Part shown: positions 21,950-33,903 of the stretch, one piece after another
Layout: every line of letters starts with the position of its first letter
How positions within the stretch are numbered: the first letter of the stretch is position 1
Assembly: GCA_022495005.1 (NCBI GenBank)
Contig: JAGYXB010000365.1
Coordinates: 310,001-374,000 of the forward strand
Reading direction: 5' to 3'
DNA length: 64,000 nucleotides
Source: Rhyacophila brunnea
Lineage: Eukaryota; Arthropoda; Insecta; Trichoptera; Rhyacophilidae
Made by a program: the position numbers and the translations under genes
The notes under the pieces: generated by a model
The model's database searches: none
What the model was told of the DNA's origin: nothing
Seen by the model: only the letters and a program-made list of their open reading frames with translations

Positions 21950-23785
21950 GTCACTCTACGAAAAAGTATTTCAGGTTCTTGCTCATAGATACGTACGTCA
22001 ACCATCTCATCATCCTCTTCTGTATCTCTGTATAGGGCTTCACAATATGTTTTCCACCTTGCAGTAACCCTATCCAATTCCATAAGCAGTGTGCCGTCCT
22101 CTTCCTCGATGGCCCAGTTCATTTCTTGAAGTCTCCTGTGATTTCTTTCACTTTTTGGAATAGGTCACGAGTTTCTACTCTGACAGTATGGGTTTCGATG
22201 TCTTCACATTTATTTCTGAGGAAAAGATTCTTGTCCCGCCGACAGTCGCTGAACAACTCTGTTTTGTTCAGAGTACCTTGCATGTTCTATAGTTGAATTA
22301 AGTCCCTTATTCCTAAGATCGGCTCTTGTTTGTATGTTCTTGTCCCATGTTTCATCAGATATTCAGATCTTGCGACGTTTCGGATGTTCCTTACTATTAT
22401 TGAATTTCTGGACTTCCTCCGTCGCATATAAGGCGGCTTCCTTCAACTTATTCCATGTTGTTTCCACATTATCGCTGGGGTCTACGCAGAGTGATGTCAT
22501 TTTACGATTCATTTCCTCGCTAAATTGCGATGTCGTAGTATCATTAAATATAAACGGTTGAGTATTCTCACATTGTTTAGTCTTTTTCAACTTAAGTCTC
22601 ATGTTGGCAACAAGAAGTTTGTTATCGCTCCCGCAGTCTGCACTCGGGTAGGTTTCTACATTAAACACTGATGACCGCCATCTTTTATTGATTATTATGA
22701 AATCAATCTGGTTTCTATAATAGCGATCACCTGGTGAAATCCATGTATATAGTCTCCTAGGGTGATGTTGGAACCATGAGTTTATGATTGCAAGAACCTG
22801 TTCTACGCAGAATTGCAAAAAACCTACCCCTCTTGCGTTGTGATTACCATCTCCAAATTTACTGATAAACTCTCTGAGACGATTGTCGTTCATGGTATTA
22901 CCAACTTTGGCGTTTATATCGCCTTGGACAACGGTAATCTCTCTTTTGGGTATTTCTTGGATTGTGCTTCTTAGCTCCTTGAAAAATTCTTCTCTATATT
23001 CGTCTGTTGATGCGGCTGTAGGCGCATATACTTGTATAATGTTCAGCAAACATGGCTGGGCGTTGAGCTTTATTGTTATTATCCTGTCACTGATCAAATT
23101 GTATCCAATGACACTATCTCGGAGAGTTCGTGGTACAATAAAAGCTACTCCGTTTCAACTTTCGTTTTGTAATGAACAATATACCATGTTGCCAGGTTTG
23201 GTCTCAAAGTGTCTCGTTTAAACCCATTATATTTACGCTGTATCTCTGCATCTCTTTTTCGATGATTGCGGGCTTTCTGCGGTGTTAACGTGTACCTATT
23301 TTTTTGGGATTTTCGTGACCGATTTACCAGTATCCGATTTCCCACACGTTGCCTGATAAATCACACCCGTGTGCCCAGCAATCAATTTCATACCACGCGG
23401 CCCGGACCCTGTGTGGCACCGGGTGTCAGCTGGATCATCTGACGTACTGTTACGATTTTGATGTTGCATTTCATGTGGTTTTCGTGATATTTTAATGTGG
23501 TGGTTTACTGTTGACTTCCACATCGCAATATTGAAGCCATTCATAATGTATTCATTATCGCCTTCAAGTGTCAGATCTAAGGCTGTTCCAATCCCCTTGA
23601 TCACCACCCTTGGTCAGTACTGAAGAAATTGCTGCCTTCCTCCAGTGGACCCCTCTTAGTCTGGCTCCTCATCATAGACCTGTCTGGCTTGGGAGACCCT
23701 TCCGATAGTTAGACTACCGCCAGTATAGCCCTACAAATCCTCAGAATGCCCAAGCTTCCTCACCACGACAAGGTGGAGATCCATT
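21950..23785 (-). pseudogene. RTE LINE 5' half: leader and AP-type endonuclease relic
   Basis: Read on the minus strand, this is the 5' portion of an RTE element. The leader (23785-23600) contains CACCTTGTCGTGGTGAGG, a sequence common at RTE 5' ends. N-terminal pieces follow in shifted frames (SGPRGMKLIAG near 23370). The main open frame 23097-22363 (244 codons) is the endonuclease, which nicks target DNA: IIQVYAPTAAS, VVQGDINAKVGN, YTWISPGDRYYRNQIDFIII, then DCGSDNKLLVANMRLK. Active family members end this block in SDH, so the catalytic His is Asn here. The downstream linker continues to about 21955 (LDRVTARWKTYCEALYRD). The reverse transcriptase is absent. It has several frameshifts and is inactive. 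Confidence 0.9.
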
Positions 23786-24043
23786 CGAGGAGGCTTTGTA
23801 TCTAGTATTAGGCTGTGTATCTAGTATTAGGCTGTGTATCTAAAAATCTGTTTTTGAGTCCAGACATGATAAAATTCAATAAAATGTAATTTCTTCTTGT
23901 TTCAGAATGTACCGCCATAAGGAAGACTGACTTTTGCTGTGCTGATATGCTGAATGACCAAAGTTTGTAGAAATTAACAAGTTTTATCATTATACTGATT
24001 CTTCTTAAATCTCAAATGGCCATTGTAAAGTGTTTTTCTAATA
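23786..24043. repeat. Short tandem duplication and spacer
   Basis: A ~22-bp unit (TGTATCTAGTATTAGGC) is repeated two to three times at 23795-23842, directly at the 5' end of the RTE copy. The rest is unremarkable. Confidence 0.5.
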
Positions 24044-24722
24044 TAGTAAAACTCCGTTAATATGAACATGATTAATTCAAAATACGTCGTAAATCATAAG
24101 TTTTCTTTGTATGTATGTGTTGCAACACAAGAACTCAGTAGTAAGATTTTTCTGTATGACTAATTATTGTAATTTGTGTGATTAATCTGAAATCAAAACG
24201 AATATGGTCAAGCTTACGAAAACAACCTCACTAGGTTTGCTAGAGTGAAACAGGTGACGTGACCGGCCCTGCGCAATGTAATAAAACTTTCCACAAGCGT
24301 TGCGACGGATACCTGTGGCTTGCACATGGCACATCAAAAAAAACAATAATCGTGTAAAAAATGCTATTAGAAATTAAAAAGGACACTGATATGGTAATGA
24401 TCTAATTTCAAAATAAAAAAATAATTAGGTATTATAAGTTATGTAAAACTTTTCAACAGTCAACAGTTTAAGACAGTTCAACTTGTCACAGTAATTAAAA
24501 CATGGGTAAGGGCACACACCAACTTGCCTATGTTTATATTTCTCTGTCAATTGAAAATTGAATGTGATGGGGTGGCTCACTAAAAACGACAATGGCCCAA
24601 TGACTATAATATATTTTATCAAAGAAAAATTGTCAAATTTCTTTTGCAATATAATGTACATTTTGTAATTGATTTTTTTCATATTTCGGTTGGATCGATT
24701 TCGAATTAACAGGATTTTACTG
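24044..24722. mobile_element. Tigger/pogo-like MITE
   Basis: The left end TAGTAAAACTCCGTTAAT and inverted right end CAGTAAAATCCTGTTAATTC are flanked by TA (24042-24043 and 24723-24724). The interior is AT-rich with no transposase block recognised. Confidence 0.7.
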
Positions 24723-25160
24723 TATTTAATAATTGTTCATATGTAAATAAAGTAAGTTTAAGTTGATGAAAAGGATCAGAATATTTTTGTATTGTTCATC
24801 CATTAAGTATTATACTTATAATAGTCCTCAAATATTCATCGCCATTTTAATTGTATATACCACTAAACATGTATTAAATCTGTAGTGGGCTTCTATGCGC
24901 CATCAATATGAATCAATTACCCATCTTCCTTTTTGTGCTCGTGTTTTGCTTTGTTTTCTTGTTTAAATTGATGACATCCGATACAGAATCCGTTTCCATT
25001 CATAAAACAATATAGCAAAACATTGTGGGGCCCAAGTTAGGACCCCCGACATCGTGAATGTGTTTAGGCATCGAAAGAAACAACCTGTCCTGTCCATTTA
25101 CGGGACTAGAATGATGATTTTATGACATTGTTTGGAAATATTCGCTAAACTTCAATTTTA
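24723..25160. other. No recognisable gene
   Basis: AT-rich spacer. A GTGGGGCCC patch near 25025 resembles hAT-related fragments elsewhere in the window but has no boundaries. Confidence 0.45.
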
Positions 25161-26370
25161 TTAACCCGGCCGCCGCGTAAGTTTCAATACAAAAGAAGTC
25201 CTGTCTGCGGTACGTTTTTTCGAAATCTTTTTATTCGCTGTATTATATCTGACATTTATTGCCTTCAAACACATTAAGATTATTAAATATAAAATAGGAA
25301 TTAATTGCCCAATGCACACAAAAATACACTAACAAATTTCTTACCCGAATCATTCGTCAGCCATGATTGCGTTAATATTCGGTACAAATCAATAAACCAC
25401 ACACTTGAATTTTTAAACATATGCCCCTTTTGGGTGAGGAATTCACATTAATTATTTTTACATATTATAATTGACACATTTAATATTTAAATCTCAAGTT
25501 TTAACACGATTTTTTACAAAACTGAACATTAAAAAAACACAAGAACAGTTTTAAAAATATTTTGCCGAGTATAGCATATAGCAAGCACGTATAGCATGGG
25601 TTTAAACATAATCCTACATCACAAGCTATGCAAACATAACGGGAAAGTGTTTGTTTTTCTTCGAATTGCCACATACATGACATCGACGTCGAGGCTTATC
25701 TGTATTTCTAGTCGGCGGAAGTAGTTCGAGCAAGTGTCGTGTCGCAGTTTTCGGCAATAGTCTAATTGGACTATCACTTGTTGACGGTCTAGGTTGGGGT
25801 GTATTTGAATTGAAGGGTTCACTTTAAATAATTGTTTAATCACGGTAAGCTGAAACTCACCCAATGTTTGTTTACGTCCTGTTATAAATTTATATAAATA
25901 AAATGAATTTAATAAATATAAATCTATCAAATGGAACGCCACTTCCTTGTACCATTTGATAGACTTACGCATGCACAACAAACTACTAAGCATCATGTCG
26001 GCTTTGTGAACTATGCCCATATTTTTATTATAATCAATGACACACTTGGGTTTTTGAATGAGCCCACCAGTCCTAAAGTTCATTTTTCCTGTTGACCCAA
26101 AAGATTTGTCGTGAGAGTGGTCAGCATGTGAACGTCTCTCCTCTCATGCCATTTGAGAGCCAAAGGGGACTGTTGCACTTAGTCTCAGTCTCTCCCTTTT
26201 TCAATTTTTTTACAATCCAGCATCTCTTTTCGGTTTTTCCTTACCATTCCACATGCATTGGTCATATTGGCATGGTGATATTTAAAAATAAGCGGCCTAC
26301 AGGTATATCTATAGGTGAAACAAGTTTCGTAATTATCGCAAAAGTCCTTCTGGTACTTTTGACATAGATT
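25161..26370 (-). pseudogene. piggyBac-like transposase relic, copy 1
   Basis: piggyBac transposases move elements between TTAA sites. The minus-strand frame 26083-25619 (154 codons) carries PKCVIDYNKNMGIVHKADMM, SIKWYKEVAFHLID, GEFQLTVIKQL, then a short C-terminal part. Upstream, frame-broken homology reads TNACGMVRKNRKEM, LALKWHERRDVHML. In the related copy at 49618-50945 the third acidic motif reads GTVDKVDMM. Here the equivalent Asp is His, which would remove a catalytic acid. A TTAA followed by CCCGGCCGCCGCG at 25161 is a candidate piggyBac terminus, since such ends typically begin CCC after TTAA. A matching right end was not found. The N-terminal and first two catalytic blocks are missing. 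Confidence 0.8.
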
Positions 26371-27649
26371 GAATACATATCTTCTGATTCATTTATCAGG
26401 ATTACAATAATGAAAAACGAAAAATTGCCGGTTTAAAACGGTGCGTATTACTAATACGCATGACAGAATCAACTGTTCGGGCATATCATAGTAAAAGGAA
26501 TGAGTCAAAATTCAATCTCGTCTTTTCTTTTATACCCGTATCTTCCGCACCGGTTCTACTCCGCCAGGGGGCAGGCACGATTCAAATTTATACAATTACA
26601 TTTATGAGGCACTATAAACTCGAGATAAAGTTTTAGATCGAAGTAAGATTCCTACGACAAGTATTGGATTATAAGGTTTGAAATTTACCTGTGTAGAGTA
26701 ACTTTTTACAATTTGAAAATGATCTGTAGGGCTTAATTGACAGATCTGAGAAATAATTTTTCTTTGTTAATTAACAAAATAATAATGTCCTCGGACTTAC
26801 ATTATTAGAATTTCGATTCTTGAAATTCCTTTTTCTACTTTTTACAAAAGTAGGTACTAAACTCGTACGTACTTTGTTATAATTAATAACATTAATTTAT
26901 TATTTAAATTTAGTGTGCGCAGCTAGTACTTACAATGTTCAATCATTAGATTTTAATTACGACGTTATCTGATATCATATTTTATTTATTTAAAATATTT
27001 TACAATGTTCAGCGGCAAATACATCGCAACGAAATTTCAAATTCTTTCACGTAAACAAAACTCGATTTTATATATTTCAAAAATAGATTAGTTATGAATT
27101 GACATTTGTTTACAACATTTAGTTAATGATATCACATAAGTCGTTTACATATTATTGTTTATTTTTAACCTTATTTCTAGACATTTTAATTACTCACATT
27201 TTTCTTACAAGACCGTTTGGTCTGCCTGAAAGAAATCATCCATAGTTTACTCTGAGTGGCTGTAAGTCGCTCAGACTGTACTACAGGACTTATTACATGT
27301 GCACTATAGCTTCGTTTAGAGGTAGGCCGCGCAGTTTCATACAAAATCGACATTTACGATCGGACTAAAATAGTTGTGACGTCACAAAATCGTCGCAAGA
27401 AATGCTGGCTGAAGGCTTGCATTTCGTGGCCATGTCACTATCTCAGGCAAGAATGAAGGGTCGAATGACATGGCCTATTCTATTGTTATAAATATCAGGT
27501 AGGTGAAGACTTTGAAGCTGTTTGTAATATTGTCGTGTTTTGAAAATTCATTTGGTATGTACCTAGGTAATATAATAAAATCTATGTATTGTGAAAACTT
27601 TACTGATTTTCGGACGTGTTGTAGTATTATCGAATTGTATTTAATGCTA
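26371..27649. other. No recognisable gene
   Basis: Contains a small palindrome, GTGCGTATTACTAATACGCATG, near 26442 and a GC-richer patch at 27230-27480. Nothing codes for a recognisable product. Confidence 0.45.
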
Positions 27650-28249
27650 TTATTGTAATATTATGAATATGAATCTGCGACGAATTCTCCTGAGTATTGT
27701 CCTGGGTCTGTCGTGTTCCATGATGGTATTTTCATCGTAATCTTTTAAATTTCTAATGGTTGAGTTTGGGTGGTTGTCCATTGACGCAAAGAATTTCGTA
27801 GCTAGTTTTTTAATATGCTCTTCTAGAGTATCTACTTCGAGGTCTCTGTGCAGGGTTGTGCCTCGGACAAAGTTTGGGGCGCCTGTGATTGTTCTTAAGA
27901 TTACGTTTTGTACTATTTGAAGTCTCTGAGTGAGCTCTGGGCTGCCGTGTGCCCATATGGAACATGCGTATATCATTATCGGTATAATTATTGCTGAATA
28001 TAAGAGGAGTTTGCCTCTCATTGAGACTTTGCTGCGGCTTCCCAGCATTGGGCCTAATCTGGCTTTGACTATTCTAGCTTCTCTATTTTTTGCGTTGATG
28101 TGTTTCTAGAAGGAGAGAGTTTTATCTTAATGTAGTCCTAGGTATTTAACAGATTTTGACCATGGGATTATCTTCCTATGCATGACGAGGTTGTCTCTGC
28201 GTTTGCAGAGTCTATCATGTCTATAGGAGAATATGATTGCTGCGCTTTT
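27650..28249 (-). pseudogene. Jockey-clade LINE reverse transcriptase C-terminus
   Basis: Read on the minus strand from 28249, homology begins KSAAIIFSYR and continues IIPWSKSVKYLGLHLD-like, the region just after motif C in Jockey-type reverse transcriptases. A second frame, 28048-27650, continues KLLLYSAIIIPIMIYACSIWAH, LQIVQNVILRTITGAPNFVR and HIKKLATKFF, the conserved C-terminal thumb and tail. The frame shifts near 28090. The upstream part of the same domain (KWCDTWRIKINT) is found 5.65 kb away at 33904-34075, on the same strand and in the right order. The two pieces look like one LINE copy interrupted by the insertion between them. Confidence 0.85.
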
Positions 28250-28499
28250 AAGCCTTGAATTCACTAGGGGACAAATCGTGCAACATGACGCACAACATCT
28301 ACGTCGATGTTTCGGAAACGAAGCCGCGGAACATGTTTCTTGTTCAAAATACGTACACACTACGCAACGTTGCAGAATATGTTGTACTTGTCGCAGAAAT
28401 GCGATACCCGCCAAAGTGACTCTTATTGCAATATCATTAGAGCACATTTTTGTCTTTCAGGCCTTGTCATGTGATGGTGTCTAGACAATTTTTATTATT

Positions 28500-29580
28500 C
28501 TTTTTACCGACAAGCCGTCGGAGCCAGTAGCACTTCACCTTTTTAAATGTATATATTGTAATATATTTAATGAAATTGAGAACCTTCACAGAGTTGTTTG
28601 GATTATAACCAGAAGATATTATTGTATGATCTTTTTGTAGAATACCCACTCTATAATAAAATAATCTGCTCGCAAATAAGTTATATAATTGTTTGTAAAC
28701 TTATATCACTTCACAAAAGCACGTTTCAAACATTTGAAACTCTACGCACGTCCTGAACTGCAAACATTGTCATCAATTTAAATGTAGTCTGGGCAGTCCA
28801 TATCATACAAATTTGCGAGATTTAATCAAAACAACATTCGCCGAGACCACACGGCGTTACTTTTAGTGAAACAAAATATTTGTAAACACGTCCACACGTG
28901 CGTTTTCATACGTTTTCCATCCGTCAGAAATACAAAACACATGCACATTTGTTTAAAATACTTAGTATATCTTTTTATACAAATATTTGCAAACAATTGA
29001 TATGCAACTTTAAAACAGTGTTTAAAATGTATATTTATTTACGAGGAGACTTATCTTGATTTGGGACTTGGCATAACACTTGATGGCGATTCCTCAACGT
29101 TTTTAGTATAAGTAAATTTACATTATGTATGCCTGTTGAAAGATCTTGAATACACACGCCTACGTAAACGAGTGTAAATTTATAAACTGTTCATTGTATT
29201 ATAGGTACACGCGAAGTTGAATAACGAAAATATTATGCAATTCAACATAAATAATACGTAGCCCGACAAATAAGATCTATATAATTTCCTACCCAGACTC
29301 CGGATTTTTTTTTCATTTTACAATATGTAAAAATTCCGTATTTCACAAAAACAGTGAATTTTCAACATAAAAAATGGATGTTTAAAAAATGCTGAACTAC
29401 TAAAAAAAACAATAATCGAAAACTTTTAAATGTTTAGTAACGCACAACCGCATTTTTTTGAAATATTAATTATAATATTATATACATCCCACGTATTAAA
29501 AAATATGATAAAAGGTTTCAAAGCACTGATCGGGTATGTGATTTTGAAAAAAAAACACCAAGCAGTAGGTAGGCGCCGTA
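28500..29580 (-). repeat. ~1.2-kb noncoding repeat, copy 2 (inverted)
   Basis: Inverted counterpart of 14200-15385, with conserved blocks in mirrored order, from GTTTGGATTATAACCAGAAG to GTTTCAAAGCACTGATCGGG. It lies within the left part of the TIR-flanked insertion. Confidence 0.7.
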
Positions 29581-30954
29581 ATAACATATAATATGATGTA
29601 AGCTATTGTCGAGTCGAGCTGCGAAGCTGGAATGTATTATTTATGGCGACAAAATAATTTTGTCGTAAATATAATCTTTCATTATTATTATCCTACAGCT
29701 TTGCCCGTTTTTGCGAGCGATTGTGTGCCTTATTCGTCACGTCCGATGGGTTCAAACGCCAAACACACTAATTGAATGTTCGAAATTCAAATAGGTCATA
29801 TAGAGTATGAAAGGAAGGGTTTTCCGAATTTAAGTTATCTTGCGATATAATATTGATGTTTCTCTAAAGCTTTCCGGCACATTATTGACAATATGGGAAT
29901 TTATTTTTTCACAATGTTTGCAACACTCGAACCGACTAAACAAAGATGGCCGCTTTAAATTTAAAATGCGTTTTAACCGATATATACAATCAATTTTCAC
30001 AAACTAATCATAATAAGATTGATCGATAAGCATATTAGAACTGATTTATTTAAATTTTTATAAATTAAGTTCTCTGTTTATGTTAAGTTTCTACACCTCT
30101 GACGGAAATCAAGTCTTTTGACACTATAAATTTATTACGCTATGTATACTAACATACGGTATTTCAATTGACTCACCACATATTTACTTATGAGATGCAT
30201 TCGAGTGACTGTTAGTTGAAGTGAGCACAATTTTATATAACTTAACACAGTCACAAAAAAATCACTTTTAAAAACAAGGTAACATCCGTCATTATTTGTT
30301 GTTTATGTAAAAAACGACAGGTGATATTATTTACGTCTCCTAATGATTTAAAAATGCACAGCACTATATAATAACTCACATTTATAACAAGCACCCATAG
30401 ATAACTATAAATATTCAAATAAACAATAACATTTATACGAATTCCGATTTTGAAAAATGTGGTTTATTAGATATGATTTAAAACTAATTAGAATAACAAT
30501 AACTAATAATATTAATTTACTGTAAGCAATGATGATATTAATGGGTAAAATGGCGCTCTTGGGTAGAGTTACAATGCTTTTTATGTCAATTTAGAAGTGT
30601 ATAACATCAAAAAACGTCATGCGTAAATCATTTCAAGTTTATTATTGAAAGAATCATCAGTTAATTTACAATTATGGAGAAACACATATATCAGTAGATT
30701 TCTTGAATTTCGAAAAAAAATCAAAAATTCAGTATATTGGCAAAAAATATCAGTTGATCTACTGAAATTTAAGTAGACATGGCAACACTGGATCAACCAT
30801 AGAATATTATGTCAAAATTTAATAACGTAACATTCTTTTTATGGCTGTTTTTTAAACCAATGAAACTGATAAACATTCAATTGAATTGGCTCATATAACC
30901 CAAAAATATTTAAAAGGTATTCAACAATAATTGGTGTTATACATATTATTTAAA
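29581..30954. other. No recognisable gene
   Basis: AT-rich non-coding sequence with no recognisable open frames or clear repeats. Confidence 0.45.
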
Positions 30955-31965
30955 TCATTATCAACGAGGATCAATCCACTGCTGGATAAAGGCCTCCCTA
31001 GCCTGATTCTATTCCTTTCTGTCATTTGAATTCCTTTATTTATCAAAATCGGTGATATTATATTTATCCTCATATTTATATCGTCATCATAATCATCGAC
31101 TTGAACCAATCCACTGCTGGATAAAGGCCTCCCTATCCTGATTCTACTCCTTTCTGTCATTTGAATTGCTGTGTTTATCAAAATCGGTGATATTATAATT
31201 ATCTACATATTCGTATCGTTATCATCATCATCATCAACTAGGATCAATCCACTGCTGGATGAAGGGTTCCACAACCTGATTCTACTACTAGCAGTTTAAC
31301 GAATTTGTGATACTATACCTATTTATATCATCCTTATCAACATCGACCTGAACCAATCCACTGCTGGATTAAGGCCTCCCATGCCTGATTCTATATTTTT
31401 CTGCATTTTAATTGCTGTATTTATCAAAATCGGTGATATTATATTTATCTACATATTTATATTGTCATTATCATCATCGACCTGAACCAATCCACTGCTG
31501 GATAAAGCCCTCCCTAGCCTGATTCTACTCCTTTCTGTCTTTTGAATTGCTGTATTTATCAAAATCGGTGAAATTATATTTATCTACATATTCATATCGT
31601 TATCATCATCATCATCATCAACTAGGATCAATCCACTGCTGGATGAAGGGTTCTCTAGCCTGATTCTATTCCTTTCTGTCATTTGAATTGCTGTATTTAT
31701 CAAAATCGGTGATATTATATTTATCTACATATTAATATCGTCATCGTCACCATCGACCTGATCTAATCCACTGCTGGATGAAGGGTTCTCTAGCCTGATT
31801 CTATTCCTTTCTGTCATTTGAATTGCTGTATTTATCAAAATTGGTGATATTATATTTATCTACATACTCATATCGTTATCATCATCATCATCAACTAGGA
31901 TCAATCCACTGCTGGATGAAGGATTCCGCAACCTCATTCTACTACTATCAGCGAAATGTCAAACT
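30955..31965. repeat. Satellite-like array derived from RTE 3' ends
   Basis: Eight units carry AATCCACTGCTGGAT at 30973, 31108, 31246, 31355, 31489, 31630, 31765 and 31903, spaced 135, 138, 109, 134, 141, 135 and 138 bp. Each unit pairs an (ATC)n microsatellite with the RTE 3' terminus and a shared spacer (TTGAATTGCTGTATTTATCA). Two subtypes, CGACCTGAACC and CAACTAGGATC, tend to alternate. The core matches the tails of the RTE copies at 2150-2214 and 12570-12620. Confidence 0.85.
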
Positions 31966-32127
31966 GTCTGACGTGAATAAAAAATCCATCCCGAAGAGAA
32001 AACTATGGCGCCATCTATGCATACTTCACAATTATAATAAAATCCAACACCGCCAAGCCGTCTGCAAGACCTAGCGAGACAGACTGGCGAGAGCCAGCTG
32101 GCTCAGCTAGTAATATTTAATTACGAT

Positions 32128-32210
32128 ATTCAAAATTAGTATTTTGGATGTGCTATGCTATACCTACCAATATACATTTTTTTATATCGTACATAGTACG
32201 CGGACCACAT
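32128..32210 (+). repeat. Partial copy of the 1-985 repeat
   Basis: GATATTCAAAATTAGTATTTTGG followed by TATATCGTACATAGTACGC matches 869-935. Confidence 0.6.
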
Positions 32211-32229
32211 ATTGCCACATTATATAGAT

Positions 32230-32950
32230 TATATTAAGAAACTCGGTTATCTACGAGGAATGGTTATCAGCCATTCGCCGAATTCATTGGAACCTTGCTG
32301 TATTACATGTTTTACCTTGTTCATAAATATTTAAGTTATTAGCAGTCAATTATTTTTCGTTTTATTTCTCTCGGAATAAGTAATGTTTTCGGAGATGTGA
32401 ACGAACGACATCTATTTTTAATTTACCACCAATTTCACCCGATATTTGAAAACGGGTCTCAAACTAACATTTTATTTTGTTGTTTTTCAAGAAAATATTT
32501 AAAAGTTTTAATACCTTGGTCCTTGATATTATCGACACTTGCAAGTATCGATATAGATACCAAGCAATAAGCATCTATATTCTATACCTGATGATATGGT
32601 TTCTTTCTTATGTTAGATGACGTCCCTATTATGTATGTACCTATTTAAAAAAGTGAGGTAGTATTTAACAGACGCTGTACGAAATATTGAAGTTAATTTT
32701 AACGAGAAATGGTTGTTAGCCATTCGCCTAATCTACTAGATCCTTGCACTTGATTAAACATTGAAAAAACACAATGCTAACTAGACTATGGTGGGTGCCA
32801 TATATAAATATATGGGTAGGTATCTATATAAGAATGGAAATTACCATTTCACCCCTACGCATATGGGCTTCCACAGAGGTGTAATTATATAGACAGTTTA
32901 TAACAGATATATAACAGTTTTTAAGAGGAATGGTTAGCCATTCACCCATC
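32230..32950 (+). repeat. Three hairpin/SHSP-motif repeats
   Basis: Interrupted palindromes occur at 32258-32276 (GAATGGTTATCAGCCATTC), 32707-32725 and 32928-32943. All read in the same frame as R-G/E-MV-x-SHSP. Differences between copies in the SHSP codons are at third positions. The first copy matches 13893-14000 inverted. No protein family was recognised. Confidence 0.4.
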
Positions 32951-33544
32951 TCATTCTGTTCAACGGTAAAGCTGAGTTGTGTAGGTAACGTCGTCATTAC
33001 CATAGAAAATAGTAAGCTTATGAAAATTGGTGTTTTAATTTCTTTATTTTACGGAGATAAAAAAAACATCGCAAGTTATTGCAATCCAAATAATTATAGG
33101 TACCCACCTAAAGATGGTGTTATCACTCTGAAATGAATAAAGAAGTTAGACTTGCACTCGAGTATCACGGAGTTATGTTGATCACTATATTTTTTTTGAA
33201 TAATATTATCTATCAAGTAAATATTTTTATGTTCTAAAATTAAAAATAGTAAATTTTATAAATATCAAATTAAATAATGGATATGTTAATTTTCGAATAT
33301 ACAGATCGATAATATTTTCTTTATTAACAAATATGAATCAAAATAATTCATAAAAAATCGAAATAAAAATAAACGTTTTTTTGTATTGATTTTTTTTCTC
33401 GGCAACAAAAATAATATAATTAACATAATTATTTTTCATCATTAGAGTTTCGATATATTTTAATATTGTTATTAAATTAATTTTATTATTTCACTTTTTG
33501 TGTTATCACGCAGTTTGGACCATACCATCGCACTTGCCAATTCC
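32951..33544. other. No recognisable gene
   Basis: Very AT-rich spacer. Confidence 0.45.
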
Positions 33545-33903
33545 TACGCACGAATGACGATGGGTTGCCCCCTTGCGCTCGGTCGTGGAGCGTTCATATG
33601 CAACATGTCGCGGATCACGTAGAAAAGCCTCGCTATGTTGCGTACAACGTACGGAACAGTTTGCAACGTTGGGGCAGCTCGTAGACTCAATGCTGCGCAC
33701 CATGTTGCGAGACATTTTGTCCCCTAGTGAGTACAAGGCACAAGCGAAGCGACATCGTGTAACATGTCTCGCGTCACGTAGAAAAGCCGCATATGTTGCG
33801 TGCAACGATGGGCGACAGAGCGCAACGTTGCGCCGGCACGTAGGCTCAATGGTGTGCGTCATGTTGCGATACATTTTGTCCCCTAGTGAATTCAAGGCTT
33901 TAT
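33545..33903 (-). repeat. Right end of the inserted element, 159-bp tandem duplication
   Basis: ACATTTTGTCCCCTAGTGA occurs at 33712 and 33871, 159 bp apart. Most of the intervening sequence is duplicated, including CACGTAGAAAAGCC and ATGTTGCG motifs. The distal copy forms the terminal inverted repeat; the proximal one is an internal duplicate. Long open frames on both strands arise from low stop density in this GC-richer repeat. Confidence 0.65.

Larger units (their letters stand above)
28250..33903. mobile_element. Putative ~5.65-kb insertion with inverted ends, within Jockey RT
   Basis: The left end GCCTTGAATTCACTAGGGGA (from 28250) and right end, its reverse complement (to 33903), share about 48 bp of imperfect inverted terminal repeat, including GCAACATGACGCACA. 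Subterminal GCAACGTTGC motifs occur on both sides. The flanks are consecutive parts of one Jockey reverse transcriptase. TTAA borders the left end; the right flank is ATAAA, so target duplication is uncertain. No transposase was found inside; the interior holds a diverged repeat, a satellite and spacer. Confidence 0.55.

Noticed and set aside
25161..26400. Complete piggyBac element with both ends
   Set aside because: Only a left TTAA-CCC candidate was found; no right GGG-TTAA end, so full boundaries were not claimed.
30955..31965. CRISPR-like spaced repeat
   Set aside because: The units, including spacers, are homologous throughout, so it is a satellite array, and the genome is eukaryotic.
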